Shown here: in pieces, positions 6,620 through 14,535 of the stretch | Numbering within the stretch: position 1 is the stretch's first letter | How the letters are laid out: every line of letters begins with the position of its first letter | DNA from: Pseudomonadota bacterium | Lineage (GTDB): Bacteria > Pseudomonadota > Alphaproteobacteria > CACIAM-22H2 | DNA: 21,250 nucleotides | Direction of reading: 5' to 3' | Assembly: GCA_020161965.1 (NCBI GenBank) | Contig: JAIUNH010000008.1 | Location: forward strand, 1 to 21,250 | Notes under the pieces: model-generated | The model's input: only the letters and a program-made list of their open reading frames with translations | What the model was told of the DNA's origin: nothing | Databases searched by the model: none | Position numbers and translations under genes: made by a program

Positions 6620-6957
6620 GGGCGGGCCCCCAGCAGAATGCGGCCGGTCACGCGCCCGGCCTTCGGGTCGATCACGACCAGGAACGGGGCCGCGTCCGGC
6701 GGATTCACATGCACCACGATCTGATCGCCGGCCGCGAAGGCGCCCGCAAGGACCGAGCCTTCCGGGGCGGAAATCGTCACGTCGCCCCAGCTCAACCCCG
6801 CAATCGGCGGGCGCGGTGCGGGCGAAGACGGCGCGGCAACGGGTGTTTCGGAGCTTGAGGGCTTGCCCACACCGGCGATAAGCACATAAACCAGAACGGC
6901 GAAGGCGGCGATGCACAGCACGCCGAGGAAAATCACGATCGTCTTCAAGGCGCGCAT
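6616..6957 (-). CDS. Small membrane-anchored protein of unknown function
   Basis: The 113-residue protein has one N-terminal hydrophobic segment (about residues 7-30, IVIFLGVLCIAAFAVLVYVL) that looks like a signal anchor. A Pro/Ala/Ser-rich linker (about 32-50) follows, then a compact soluble part with FLVVIDPKAGRVTGRILLG. It is probably held in the inner membrane with the C-terminal part in the periplasm. The stop overlaps the GTG of the threonine aldolase by four bases. Its ATG shares the CATG at 6955-6958 with the divergent rluD start, so any promoter must lie inside rluD. No strong ribosome site precedes the ATG. I do not recognise the family. Confidence 0.6.
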   Translation of the reverse strand: MRALKTIVIFLGVLCIAAFAVLVYVLIAGVGKPSSSETPVAAPSSPAPRPPIAGLSWGDVTISAPEGSVLAGAFAAGDQIVVHVNPPDAAPFLVVIDPKAGRVTGRILLGARP

Positions 6958-7906
6958 GTCTGAATCCAGCGAAATCGAGATCGGACCGGAATTGGCGGGA
7001 ACGCGGCTGGATCGCGTGCTGGCCGACGGCTCGGCCGCCGGCACCTCGCGCAGCCGCGTGAAGGCGTTGATCGAAGCGGGCCATGCCCGCATCGACGGCG
7101 CGACCGTACAAGACCCCTCCCGCAAGGTCAAAGCGGGCGAAACGGTGACGCTGGAAATCCCCGACCCCGTCGCGGCCAGCCAAGCGGCAGAGGAAATTCC
7201 GCTGAGCGTCGTCTACGAAGATTCGCATCTGATCGTGATCGACAAGCCGGCCGGCCTCGTCGTCCACCCCGCCCCCGGCCATTCCGGCGGCACGCTGGTC
7301 AATGCGCTGCTGGCGCATTGCAAAGGCTCGCTGTCCGGGATCGGCGGCGTCGAACGCCCCGGCATCGTCCATCGCCTGGACAAGGATACGAGCGGCTTGA
7401 TGGTCGCGGCGAAAACCGACGCCGCGCATCGCGATCTTGCCGCGCAATTCGCCGAACATTCGGTCGAGCGCGTTTACGCCGCGATCGTGAAGGGCGTGCC
7501 CCGCCCCGCGTCGGGCGAGATCGAAGGCAATATCGGCCGCAATCCGCGCGACCGGAAGAAAATGGCGGTGGTGAAAAGCGGCGGCAAGGAAGCGCTGACC
7601 CGCTATCGCACGCTCGAGATTTTGGCGAAAAGCAGGGCTGCGTTGATCGAATGCCGCCTCGCCACCGGGCGCACGCATCAGATCCGCGTGCATCTGGCCT
7701 CGATCAATTGCCCGCTGCTGGGCGATCCGACTTATGCCCGTAAAGTCGCGGGCTTACCCGATTTCGGCCGGCAAGCGCTGGATGCGTTCACGCTCGGGTT
7801 CCGCCATCCGGAAAGCGGAGAAACCTTACGGTTCGTGCGGCCATACGCACCGGATTTTCTACGGTATCTCGCACTTTTGCGCGGCCCTTCGCGCGTGCAA
7901 GAATAG
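6956..7906 (+). CDS. rluD: 23S rRNA pseudouridine synthase, RluA/RluD family
   Basis: The 316-residue enzyme converts uridines of 23S rRNA helix 69 (1911/1915/1917 in E. coli numbering, if this is true RluD) to pseudouridine. An S4 RNA-binding domain occupies about residues 10-70 (GTRLDRVLADG, SRSRVKALIEAG). The catalytic domain follows, with IVIDKPAGLVVHPAPGH and the signature HRLDKDTSGL, in which Asp142 is the catalytic residue. GRTHQIRVHLA near the C-terminus is also typical. The ATG at 6956 is preferred over one at 6911 because the family begins close to the S4 domain and AAGG precedes it. rpoH lies 45 bases downstream, so both may share a transcript. RluC-type specificity cannot be excluded. 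Confidence 0.92.
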   Translation: MSESSEIEIGPELAGTRLDRVLADGSAAGTSRSRVKALIEAGHARIDGATVQDPSRKVKAGETVTLEIPDPVAASQAAEEIPLSVVYEDSHLIVIDKPAGLVVHPAPGHSGGTLVNALLAHCKGSLSGIGGVERPGIVHRLDKDTSGLMVAAKTDAAHRDLAAQFAEHSVERVYAAIVKGVPRPASGEIEGNIGRNPRDRKKMAVVKSGGKEALTRYRTLEILAKSRAALIECRLATGRTHQIRVHLASINCPLLGDPTYARKVAGLPDFGRQALDAFTLGFRHPESGETLRFVRPYAPDFLRYLALLRGPSRVQE

Positions 7907-7910
7907 CGCG

Positions 7911-7933
7911 GCGCGGGGCGCTCGACCCCGCGC
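7911..7933 (+). other. 8-bp hairpin between rluD and rpoH
   Basis: GCGCGGGG (7911-7918), loop CGCTCGA, CCCCGCGC (7926-7933). It ends three bases before the AGGAG ribosome site of rpoH (7937-7941). It has no T tract, so it is more likely a leader or processing structure than a full terminator. It may partly uncouple the two genes. Confidence 0.4.
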
Positions 7934-7951
7934 ATCAGGAGCACAGCACAC

Positions 7952-8845
7952 GTGAAGTCGCGATTGCCCGCGCCGGACGGGAACCTGACGCGATATCTGC
8001 AGGATATCCGCAAGTTCCCGCTGCTGGAGCCGGAAGAGGAATTCATGCTCGCCAAGCGTTGGCGGGAATCCGGTGATGCCGATGCGGCGCACCGGCTCGT
8101 GACCGCGCATCTGCGCTTGGTCGCGAAAATCGCCATGGGCTATCGCGGCTACGGCTTGCCGCTGTCCGAACTCGTGTCCGAAGGCAATGTCGGCATGATG
8201 CAGGCGGTGAAGCGCTTCGATCCCGATCGCGGCTTCCGCCTGTCGACCTATGCGATGTGGTGGATCCGCGCGGCGATCCAGGAATACATCCTGCACTCCT
8301 GGTCTCTGGTGAAGATGGGCACCACCGCCGCGCAGAAAAAGCTGTTCTTCAATCTGCGCCGGATGAAGGCGCAGATGCGCCAGCTCGACGAAGGCGATCT
8401 GCCGCCCGAAGCGGTCGCCAAGATCGCGACCCAATTGGGCGTGCCCGAGCAGGACGTGGTGCAGATGAATCGGCGCCTCGCCGCCCCCGACAATTCGCTG
8501 AACGCGCCCGTGCGCAACGACGGCGACGGGGACGGCGAATGGCAGGATTGGCTGGTCGACGAGACGGACAATCAGGAAGTCCGCCTCGCCGAGGACGAGG
8601 AAGGCAAGCGCCGTCAGGCCTTGCTCGACAAGGCGCTGGTGACGCTCAACGATCGCGAGCGCGACATCCTGACCGAGCGGCGCCTGAAGGAAGAGCCCGC
8701 CACGCTCGAGGACCTGTCGCAGAAATTCGGCATCAGCCGCGAACGCGTGCGCCAGATCGAAGTGCGCGCGTTCGAGAAATTGCAGCGCGCGGTGAAGCAG
8801 AACGTGCTGGACGAAGAAGGCGCGAAAGAAACGGCTTCGTCTTAA
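7952..8845 (+). CDS. rpoH: RNA polymerase heat-shock sigma factor RpoH (sigma-32)
   Basis: The 297-residue protein directs RNA polymerase to heat-shock promoters (chaperones, proteases). Region 1.2/2.1 contains LTRYLQDIRKFPLLEPEEE. Region 2 carries RFDPDRGFRLSTYAMWWIR (88-106). The RpoH-specific box QKKLFFNLR is at 128-136 and marks the family against other group 2 sigmas. Region 4 has the helix-turn-helix at about 249-280 (TLEDLSQKFGISRERVRQIE). The start is GTG at 7952, with AGGAG ten bases upstream. Many alphaproteobacteria carry more than one RpoH and this could be either paralogue. I saw no clear heat-shock promoter in front; expression may come from rluD read-through. Confidence 0.95.
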   Translation: MKSRLPAPDGNLTRYLQDIRKFPLLEPEEEFMLAKRWRESGDADAAHRLVTAHLRLVAKIAMGYRGYGLPLSELVSEGNVGMMQAVKRFDPDRGFRLSTYAMWWIRAAIQEYILHSWSLVKMGTTAAQKKLFFNLRRMKAQMRQLDEGDLPPEAVAKIATQLGVPEQDVVQMNRRLAAPDNSLNAPVRNDGDGDGEWQDWLVDETDNQEVRLAEDEEGKRRQALLDKALVTLNDRERDILTERRLKEEPATLEDLSQKFGISRERVRQIEVRAFEKLQRAVKQNVLDEEGAKETASS

Positions 8846-8854
8846 GCCCGGCCC

Positions 8855-8909
8855 CATCCTTCGACAAGCTCAGGATGAGGCCTCATGGCGAGCTTGTCGA
8901 ACCATGAGG
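8855..8909. repeat. Palindromic repeat element (two hairpins around a central palindrome)
   Basis: The element is built around the palindrome ATGAGGCCTCAT (8875-8886). Its left half has CATCCT (8855-8860) paired with AGGATG (8872-8877). Its right half has CCTCATG (8881-8887) paired with CATGAGG (8903-8909). The loops contain TTCGACAAGCTC (8860-8871) and its reverse complement GAGCTTGTCGAA (8890-8901). This resembles dispersed REP-like repeats of alphaproteobacterial genomes, recognised by eye only. It fills the space between convergent rpoH and the DUF1244 gene and may end both transcripts. Confidence 0.75.
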
Positions 8910-8917
8910 CCGGAAGC

Positions 8918-9211
8918 TCAATGCTTCTGCGCGTCGGCGAATTTCGCCTTTTGATCCGTCGAAGCTTCCTTCTGATGCTTCGCCTTCCATTCGTCATAGG
9001 GCATGCCATAGACGATTTCGCGCGCCTGCGGATCGGTGAGTTCGACGCCGCGATCCTTCGCTTCGGCGAGATACCATTTCGACAGGCAGTTGCGGCAGAA
9101 TCCGGCCAGATTCATCAGGTCGATATTCTGCACGTCGGTGCGCTCGCGCAAATGCGACACGAGACGGCGGAACGCGGCGGCTTCGAGTTCGGTGCGGGTC
9201 TTGTCGTCCAT
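8918..9211 (-). CDS. DUF1244 family protein
   Basis: The 97-residue protein contains the DUF1244 core FRRLVSHLRERTDVQNIDL, then MNLAGFCRNCLSKWYLAEA, then DPQAREIVYGMPYDEWKAKH. The conserved CRNC pair suggests a metal or redox site, and the domain is alpha-helical. It is widespread in Alpha- and Gammaproteobacteria without an assigned function. The C-terminal tail after about residue 80 is charged and probably disordered. GGGAGAAAG precedes the ATG. A -10-like TATATT (9237-9232, minus strand) lies inside a small palindrome CCCTA-ATA-TAGGG (9228-9240), so it may have its own promoter despite following the ligase gene by only 35 bases. Confidence 0.88.
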   Translation of the reverse strand: MDDKTRTELEAAAFRRLVSHLRERTDVQNIDLMNLAGFCRNCLSKWYLAEAKDRGVELTDPQAREIVYGMPYDEWKAKHQKEASTDQKAKFADAQKH

Positions 9212-9246
9212 GATCTTTCTCCCTGCCCCCTAATATAGGGTCGGGG

Positions 9247-10392
9247 CTACAGCCCCGCCACCGTGCCCGCGATCAAATCGTCCACGACCGCCGCCAGCGC
9301 TTGGGGCTTGTCCGCCCCGGCGGCCACGGCCTTGGCAAACGCGCGGCGCTGGCGATGCGCCGACGTACCGTCGCGCAAGATGTTCCGCACGGCCTCGACC
9401 TCCGCAAGGCAGCCCAGACGCTCGGCATCGGCACGGACCAGCGCGATCATTTCCTCGACCAGATCGGCGACGGGGACGATCTGTCCCTTGCCGAAATCGA
9501 CCAGACCTTCGTCGGTGCCGTAGCGCTGCGCGCGCCAGCGATTTTCCTTCACCAGCATATGCGGATAGATGCGCCAGCGCTGGTTCGCGGTCTTCAAGCG
9601 CCACAGCATGGAAATCAGCGACCGATACAGCGCCGCGATCGAGATCGCGTGGTCGAGCGACGTGCACATGTCGGTCACGCGCATTTCCAGCGTCGGGAAC
9701 CGCGCCGAGGGCCGTATGTCCCACCACAGCTTGGACGCGTCATCGATCAACCCGGCCGCGACGAGGCGATCGACTTGGCGGCGATATTCGCCCCAGCTTT
9801 CGAAATGATCGGGCAAGCCCGTGCGCGGCAGTTCGTTGAAGATCGCCACGCGATAGGAGGCGAGGCCCGTATCCTCGCCGCGCCAGAACGGCGACGACGT
9901 GGACAACGCCAGAAGATGCGGCAGGAAATAGCCGGCCTGATTCATCAAATCGACGCGCAATTCCTCGTCCGCGATGCCGACATGGACATGCAACCCGCAA
10001 ATCACCAAGCGGCGGCCGACGCCCTGCAGATCGCGCTCCAACGCGCGATAGCGTTCGCGGTCCGTCGCACCGATCCCGCGCCATTCGGCAAACGGATGCG
10101 TCGACGCCGCGATCGGCGCCAAGCCATGCCGCGCGGCGACCTCCGCCACCGTCTTGCGCAAGGTGACAAGCTGGGCGCGCGCATCGGCCACGCTGGTACA
10201 CACGCGCGTCTGCACTTCGATTTGCGCCCGCAGGAATTCGGGACTGACCTGCCCCGGCATGCCGCGTGCGGCGAGCGCTTCTTCGGTCTGCGCCACCAGA
10301 TCGGCGGGCGGATCGCGCGCGATATCGCGCGTGACCGGATCGACCAGGAGATATTCCTCCTCGATCCCGATGGTGAAATCCGGCGCACTCAT
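9247..10392 (-). CDS. YbdK-type carboxylate-amine ligase (glutamate-cysteine ligase family 2)
   Basis: The 381-residue protein belongs to the GCS2 family of ATP-dependent carboxylate-amine ligases. These join the gamma-carboxyl of glutamate, or a similar acid, to an amine. Family landmarks are IGIEEEYLLVD at residues 8-18, CGLHVHVGI in the middle, SPFWRGEDTGLASYR, and PTLEMRVTDMC followed by a helical C-terminal half. The E. coli homologue YbdK has only weak glutamate-cysteine ligase activity, so glutathione synthesis should not be assumed. The ATG at 10392 overlaps the upstream TGA as ATGA, indicating translational coupling to the amidohydrolase-family gene. The natural substrate is unknown. 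Confidence 0.85.
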   Translation of the reverse strand: MSAPDFTIGIEEEYLLVDPVTRDIARDPPADLVAQTEEALAARGMPGQVSPEFLRAQIEVQTRVCTSVADARAQLVTLRKTVAEVAARHGLAPIAASTHPFAEWRGIGATDRERYRALERDLQGVGRRLVICGLHVHVGIADEELRVDLMNQAGYFLPHLLALSTSSPFWRGEDTGLASYRVAIFNELPRTGLPDHFESWGEYRRQVDRLVAAGLIDDASKLWWDIRPSARFPTLEMRVTDMCTSLDHAISIAALYRSLISMLWRLKTANQRWRIYPHMLVKENRWRAQRYGTDEGLVDFGKGQIVPVADLVEEMIALVRADAERLGCLAEVEAVRNILRDGTSAHRQRRAFAKAVAAGADKPQALAAVVDDLIAGTVAGL

Positions 10393-11189
10393 GCGTAGAC
10401 CTGAAGCCGGTCGAGATCGGGCGCTTTCAACGCCTGCGCCAGCGCATCGCCGAAAATCGCTGCCCATTTCGCCACACCCGAAGGCGTGTCGACCAAATCC
10501 TGGCGAAGTTCGATCAGTGCATGGGGGATCCCCGCCAATTCGCAATGCGTGCGCATCGTGTAGCCGTGACCGTCACGCGCGTCGTAAGGCTGGTTGTCGC
10601 CGACCGTAACGCCCGCCTGCGCGGCGCAGGCTTTCATCAAGGGTACAGGCAAGCGCGGATCGGATTTCCACAACACGCCGATATGCCAGGGCCGTTCGAA
10701 GCCCTTGAACACCGGCGTGCAGGAATGCATCGACAGCACGATGGGGACGCGACCGGCATCACGATAACGCGCGATCGCCGCCGCCACCGCCGCGTGATAG
10801 GGCGCATGAAGTGCGGCCAAGCGCTTGGCGCGCGCTTCGTCGGGCAGGCCCAGATTGCCGGGAATCGGCGTGCCGTCCGACACTTCCGGCATGCAGGTGC
10901 GATCGTCGGGCCGCCGATTGCAATCGACGACCAGACGCGAATAACCCGAATGGACCAAGGGTGCATCGAAACGCGCCGAAAGAATTCGCGCGACCGCTTC
11001 GGCGCCGATATCGAAGGCGATATGCCGATCCCATTCGGCGCGCGGCACGCCCAGATCGCCGAGCGCCTTGGGCACGTCGCGGCGCGCGTGATCGCAGATC
11101 AGCAACAGGTCGGCTTTGCCGTCCGGGTTGACGGTTTGGGCGGCGGGGGCGTCGTCGACGCCCAACAAAGGCGAAGAATCGAGGGACAT
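10389..11189 (-). CDS. N-formylglutamate amidohydrolase family protein
   Basis: The 266-residue protein matches the FGase family (metal-dependent amidohydrolases related to HutG of the histidine-degradation pathway). Visible landmarks are LLLICDHARRDVP near residue 30, HSGYSRLVVDCNRRPDD, VLSMHSCTPVF with a probable metal histidine, and HALIELRQDL near the C-terminus. No hut genes lie nearby. It is instead coupled to a carboxylate-amine ligase, so the substrate is probably not formylglutamate from histidine. A promoter-like sequence lies so close to the ATG, with no ribosome site between, that the mRNA may be leaderless. Confidence 0.82.
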   Translation of the reverse strand: MSLDSSPLLGVDDAPAAQTVNPDGKADLLLICDHARRDVPKALGDLGVPRAEWDRHIAFDIGAEAVARILSARFDAPLVHSGYSRLVVDCNRRPDDRTCMPEVSDGTPIPGNLGLPDEARAKRLAALHAPYHAAVAAAIARYRDAGRVPIVLSMHSCTPVFKGFERPWHIGVLWKSDPRLPVPLMKACAAQAGVTVGDNQPYDARDGHGYTMRTHCELAGIPHALIELRQDLVDTPSGVAKWAAIFGDALAQALKAPDLDRLQVYA

Positions 11190-11201
11190 AATGGAAAACG
11201 A

Positions 11202-11231
11202 CTATAGCCGCTTTTGCGATTTCGCCGCCAA
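11202..11231 (-). promoter_or_regulatory. Predicted promoter of the amidohydrolase/ligase operon
   Basis: On the minus strand TTGGCG (11231-11226), an 18-base spacer and CTATAG (11207-11202). Transcription would start near 11195, leaving about six bases before the ATG at 11189 and no Shine-Dalgarno, consistent with a leaderless message. Confidence 0.45.
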
Positions 11232-11243
11232 AACTGCTAACGT
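11214..11243 (+). promoter_or_regulatory. Possible promoter of the glycerate kinase gene
   Basis: TTGCGA (11214-11219), an 18-base spacer and TAACGT (11238-11243) point toward the ATG at 11253. The match is weak. It overlaps the opposing promoter, and no ribosome site is visible before the ATG. Confidence 0.3.
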
Positions 11244-11252
11244 GTCGGCACG

Positions 11253-12488
11253 ATGAGTCCTCAAGAACAACTGCGCGCCCTGTTCAAGGCCGCGATCGAC
11301 GCCGCCCAGCCCTCGCTCCGGGTCCCCGCCTTCCTGCCGCCCCGCCCCAAGGGCCGCGCGGTCGTGATCGGGGCCGGCAAAGCCTCCGCCGCCATGGCCA
11401 AGGCGGTCGAGGATCATTGGGACGCGGACATGTCCGGCCTGGTCGTCACGCGTTACGGCCACGGGGCGCCGTGCAAGAAGATCGAGATCGTCGAAGCCGC
11501 CCATCCCGTGCCCGACGCGGCCGGGATGAACGGGGCGGCGCGGATGCTCGATCTGGTGAAGGGCCTCGGCCCCGACGATCTGGTGCTGGCGCTGATTTCC
11601 GGCGGCGGCTCGGCGGTGTTGAGCTTGCCCGCCGCCCCGGTCACGCTCGAAGCACTACGCAGCGTGACGCAGGCCTTGCTGAAATCCGGCGCCAATATCG
11701 TCGAGATGAACACGGTGCGGAAGCATTTGTCCTCGATCGCCGGCGGGCGCTTGGCGCAAGCCGCCGCCCCGGCGCGCGTGCTGACGCTGGCGATATCGGA
11801 CGTGCCCGGCGACGATCCCTCGACCATCGGCTCCGGCCCCACGGTCGCGGACCCGACGACGCTCGCTCAGGCGCGCGCGGTGCTGGCCAAATACAAGATC
11901 GATCCGCCGGCGGAGATCGCGGCGCGCTTAGCCGATCCCGCATCGGAAACGCCAAAGCATTTGCCCAATGCCGATTACAAGCTGATCGCCGCCCCGATCC
12001 AATCGCTCGACGCAGCGGCGGCACTGGCGAAACAATACGGCTACGCCGTGCATTCGCTGGGGCCGGACTTGGAAGGCGAAAGCCGCGACGTGGCGCGCGA
12101 CCAAGCCGATCTCGTGCGGGCGATCCGGGCGGGGCGCGGCCCCGTTCAAGCGCCCTGCGTCATCCTGTCGGGCGGCGAAACCACCGTGACCGTGCGGGGC
12201 AAAGGGCGCGGCGGGCGCGACGCGGAATTCGCGCTGGGCCTCGCCGTCGCGCTCGACGGCATGAAAGGCGTGTGGGCGATCGCGGGCGATACCGACGGGA
12301 TCGACGGGACCGAGGACAACGCCGGCGCCGTGGTGACGCCCGATACGCTGGCGCGCGGGCCCGACGCCGCCGCCTATCTCGCCAATAACGACGCTTACAC
12401 GTATTTCGGGAAGCTCGGCGATTTGGTCGTGACCGGTCCGACGCATACGAACGTCAACGATTTTCGCGCTATACTGATCGAGAGATAA
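11253..12488 (+). CDS. Glycerate 2-kinase (MOFRL family, GckA/TtuD type)
   Basis: The 411-residue enzyme phosphorylates D-glycerate to 2-phosphoglycerate with ATP, linking tartrate, glyoxylate or serine-cycle carbon to lower glycolysis. The N-terminal domain shows VVIGAGKASAAMAKA (about 37-51), ALISGGGSAVL (about 112-122), EMNTVRKHLSSIAGGRLA and LAISDVPGDDPSTIGSGPT. The C-terminal MOFRL domain has LSGGETTVTV, GRGGRDAEFALG, AGDTDGIDGTEDNAGAVV and GPTHTNVNDF. The length is normal for the family. Pyruvate kinase follows within 30 bases on the same strand, the arrangement known from tartrate (ttuD-ttuE) clusters, although no tartrate or tartronate genes are visible here. Hydroxypyruvate reductase annotations of this family are considered erroneous. 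Confidence 0.92.
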   Translation: MSPQEQLRALFKAAIDAAQPSLRVPAFLPPRPKGRAVVIGAGKASAAMAKAVEDHWDADMSGLVVTRYGHGAPCKKIEIVEAAHPVPDAAGMNGAARMLDLVKGLGPDDLVLALISGGGSAVLSLPAAPVTLEALRSVTQALLKSGANIVEMNTVRKHLSSIAGGRLAQAAAPARVLTLAISDVPGDDPSTIGSGPTVADPTTLAQARAVLAKYKIDPPAEIAARLADPASETPKHLPNADYKLIAAPIQSLDAAAALAKQYGYAVHSLGPDLEGESRDVARDQADLVRAIRAGRGPVQAPCVILSGGETTVTVRGKGRGGRDAEFALGLAVALDGMKGVWAIAGDTDGIDGTEDNAGAVVTPDTLARGPDAAAYLANNDAYTYFGKLGDLVVTGPTHTNVNDFRAILIER

Positions 12489-12513
12489 GAACCGGATGGG
12501 AAGGAAAACGGCT

Positions 12514-13926
<1,413 letters not shown>

Positions 13927-13939
13927 GCGTCGCTCTCGC

Positions 13940-14428
13940 TTAGGAGAGGTGCGCGCGCAGCATCCACGCGGTCTTGCCGTGTTCCTTCATGCGGCCGACC
14001 ATCAGGTCGCCCGTTTCGGTGTCGCCCAAATCTTCGACCGTTTCCTGCGTTTCGCGGGCGAGGCGCGTCAGCGCTTCGTGATCGGCGACGAGTTCGGCGA
14101 TCATCTTTTGCGGCGGCAGGATTTCGGTCTGCTCGTCGATCACCGACAGCTTCTTGAACTGGGCGTAGGAGCCGGGGGCCGGCTCGCCCAGCGCGCGGAT
14201 GCGCTCGGCCAATTCGTCGATCGCGGCGGCGAGCTGGGCGTATTGCGCGCCGAACATCTCGTGCAGCTGAATGAATTGTGGGCCGGTCACGTTCCAGTGG
14301 AAGCCCTGCGTCTTCAGATACAGGACATAAGTCGATCCCAGAACCTTGCTCAGAGCGGCGGCGGCGGCCTTGCGCGCATTGTCCTTCAATCCGATATCGA
14401 CTTTCATTTTGTCATCTCCATCAGACAT
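13940..14428 (-). CDS. dps: DNA-protection/ferritin-like protein Dps
   Basis: The 162-residue protein is a Dps-family miniferritin, expected to form a 12-subunit shell that oxidises and stores iron and protects DNA under oxidative or starvation stress. The inter-subunit ferroxidase site is seen as His44 in FHWNVTGP, His56 in LHEMF, and Asp71 and Glu75 in AIDELAERI. The position matching E. coli Asp67 is Gly60, so one usual ligand is absent, though this branch is variable there. The C-terminus carries HEALTRLARETQ and the end HGKTAWMLRAHLS. AAGGAGAG (14442-14435) lies six bases before the ATG. A good promoter and a palindrome sit upstream, suggesting iron- or stress-responsive control. Confidence 0.93.
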   Translation of the reverse strand: MSDGDDKMKVDIGLKDNARKAAAAALSKVLGSTYVLYLKTQGFHWNVTGPQFIQLHEMFGAQYAQLAAAIDELAERIRALGEPAPGSYAQFKKLSVIDEQTEILPPQKMIAELVADHEALTRLARETQETVEDLGDTETGDLMVGRMKEHGKTAWMLRAHLS

Positions 14429-14437
14429 TTAAGACTC

Positions 14438-14467
14438 TCCTTGGAATAATTCCTGTTACTCCAAGGA
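14438..14467. promoter_or_regulatory. Palindromic operator-like site at the dps transcription start
   Basis: TCCTTGGA (14438-14445) and TCCAAGGA (14460-14467) form a perfect 8-bp inverted repeat. A second palindrome, GGAATAATTCC (14443-14453), is nested at its left arm. The right arm overlaps the predicted -10 and start of transcription, while the left arm overlaps the ribosome site. The GAA-N3-TTC core resembles iron-responsive Irr-type sites, but this is only a visual likeness. Confidence 0.45.
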
Positions 14468-14494
14468 TATAAGCAGCCAAACCCGGCGTGCCAA
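14466..14494 (-). promoter_or_regulatory. Predicted sigma-70-type promoter of dps
   Basis: On the minus strand TTGGCA (14494-14489), exactly 17 bases, then TATATC (14471-14466). Transcription would start near 14459, giving a leader of about 30 bases with a strong ribosome site. This is the best promoter match in the window. Confidence 0.6.
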
Positions 14495-14535
14495 GGCGAC
14501 CAGGGCAGCGCCGCTATGCGGCATCAGCATAGGCG

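Noticed and set aside
5588..7693. A 701-codon open frame on the minus strand covering rluD antisense, the small membrane protein region and the threonine aldolase
   Set aside because: Only the last 343 codons match a protein family; the rest is antisense to rluD and out of frame with the membrane protein, a by-product of high GC content.
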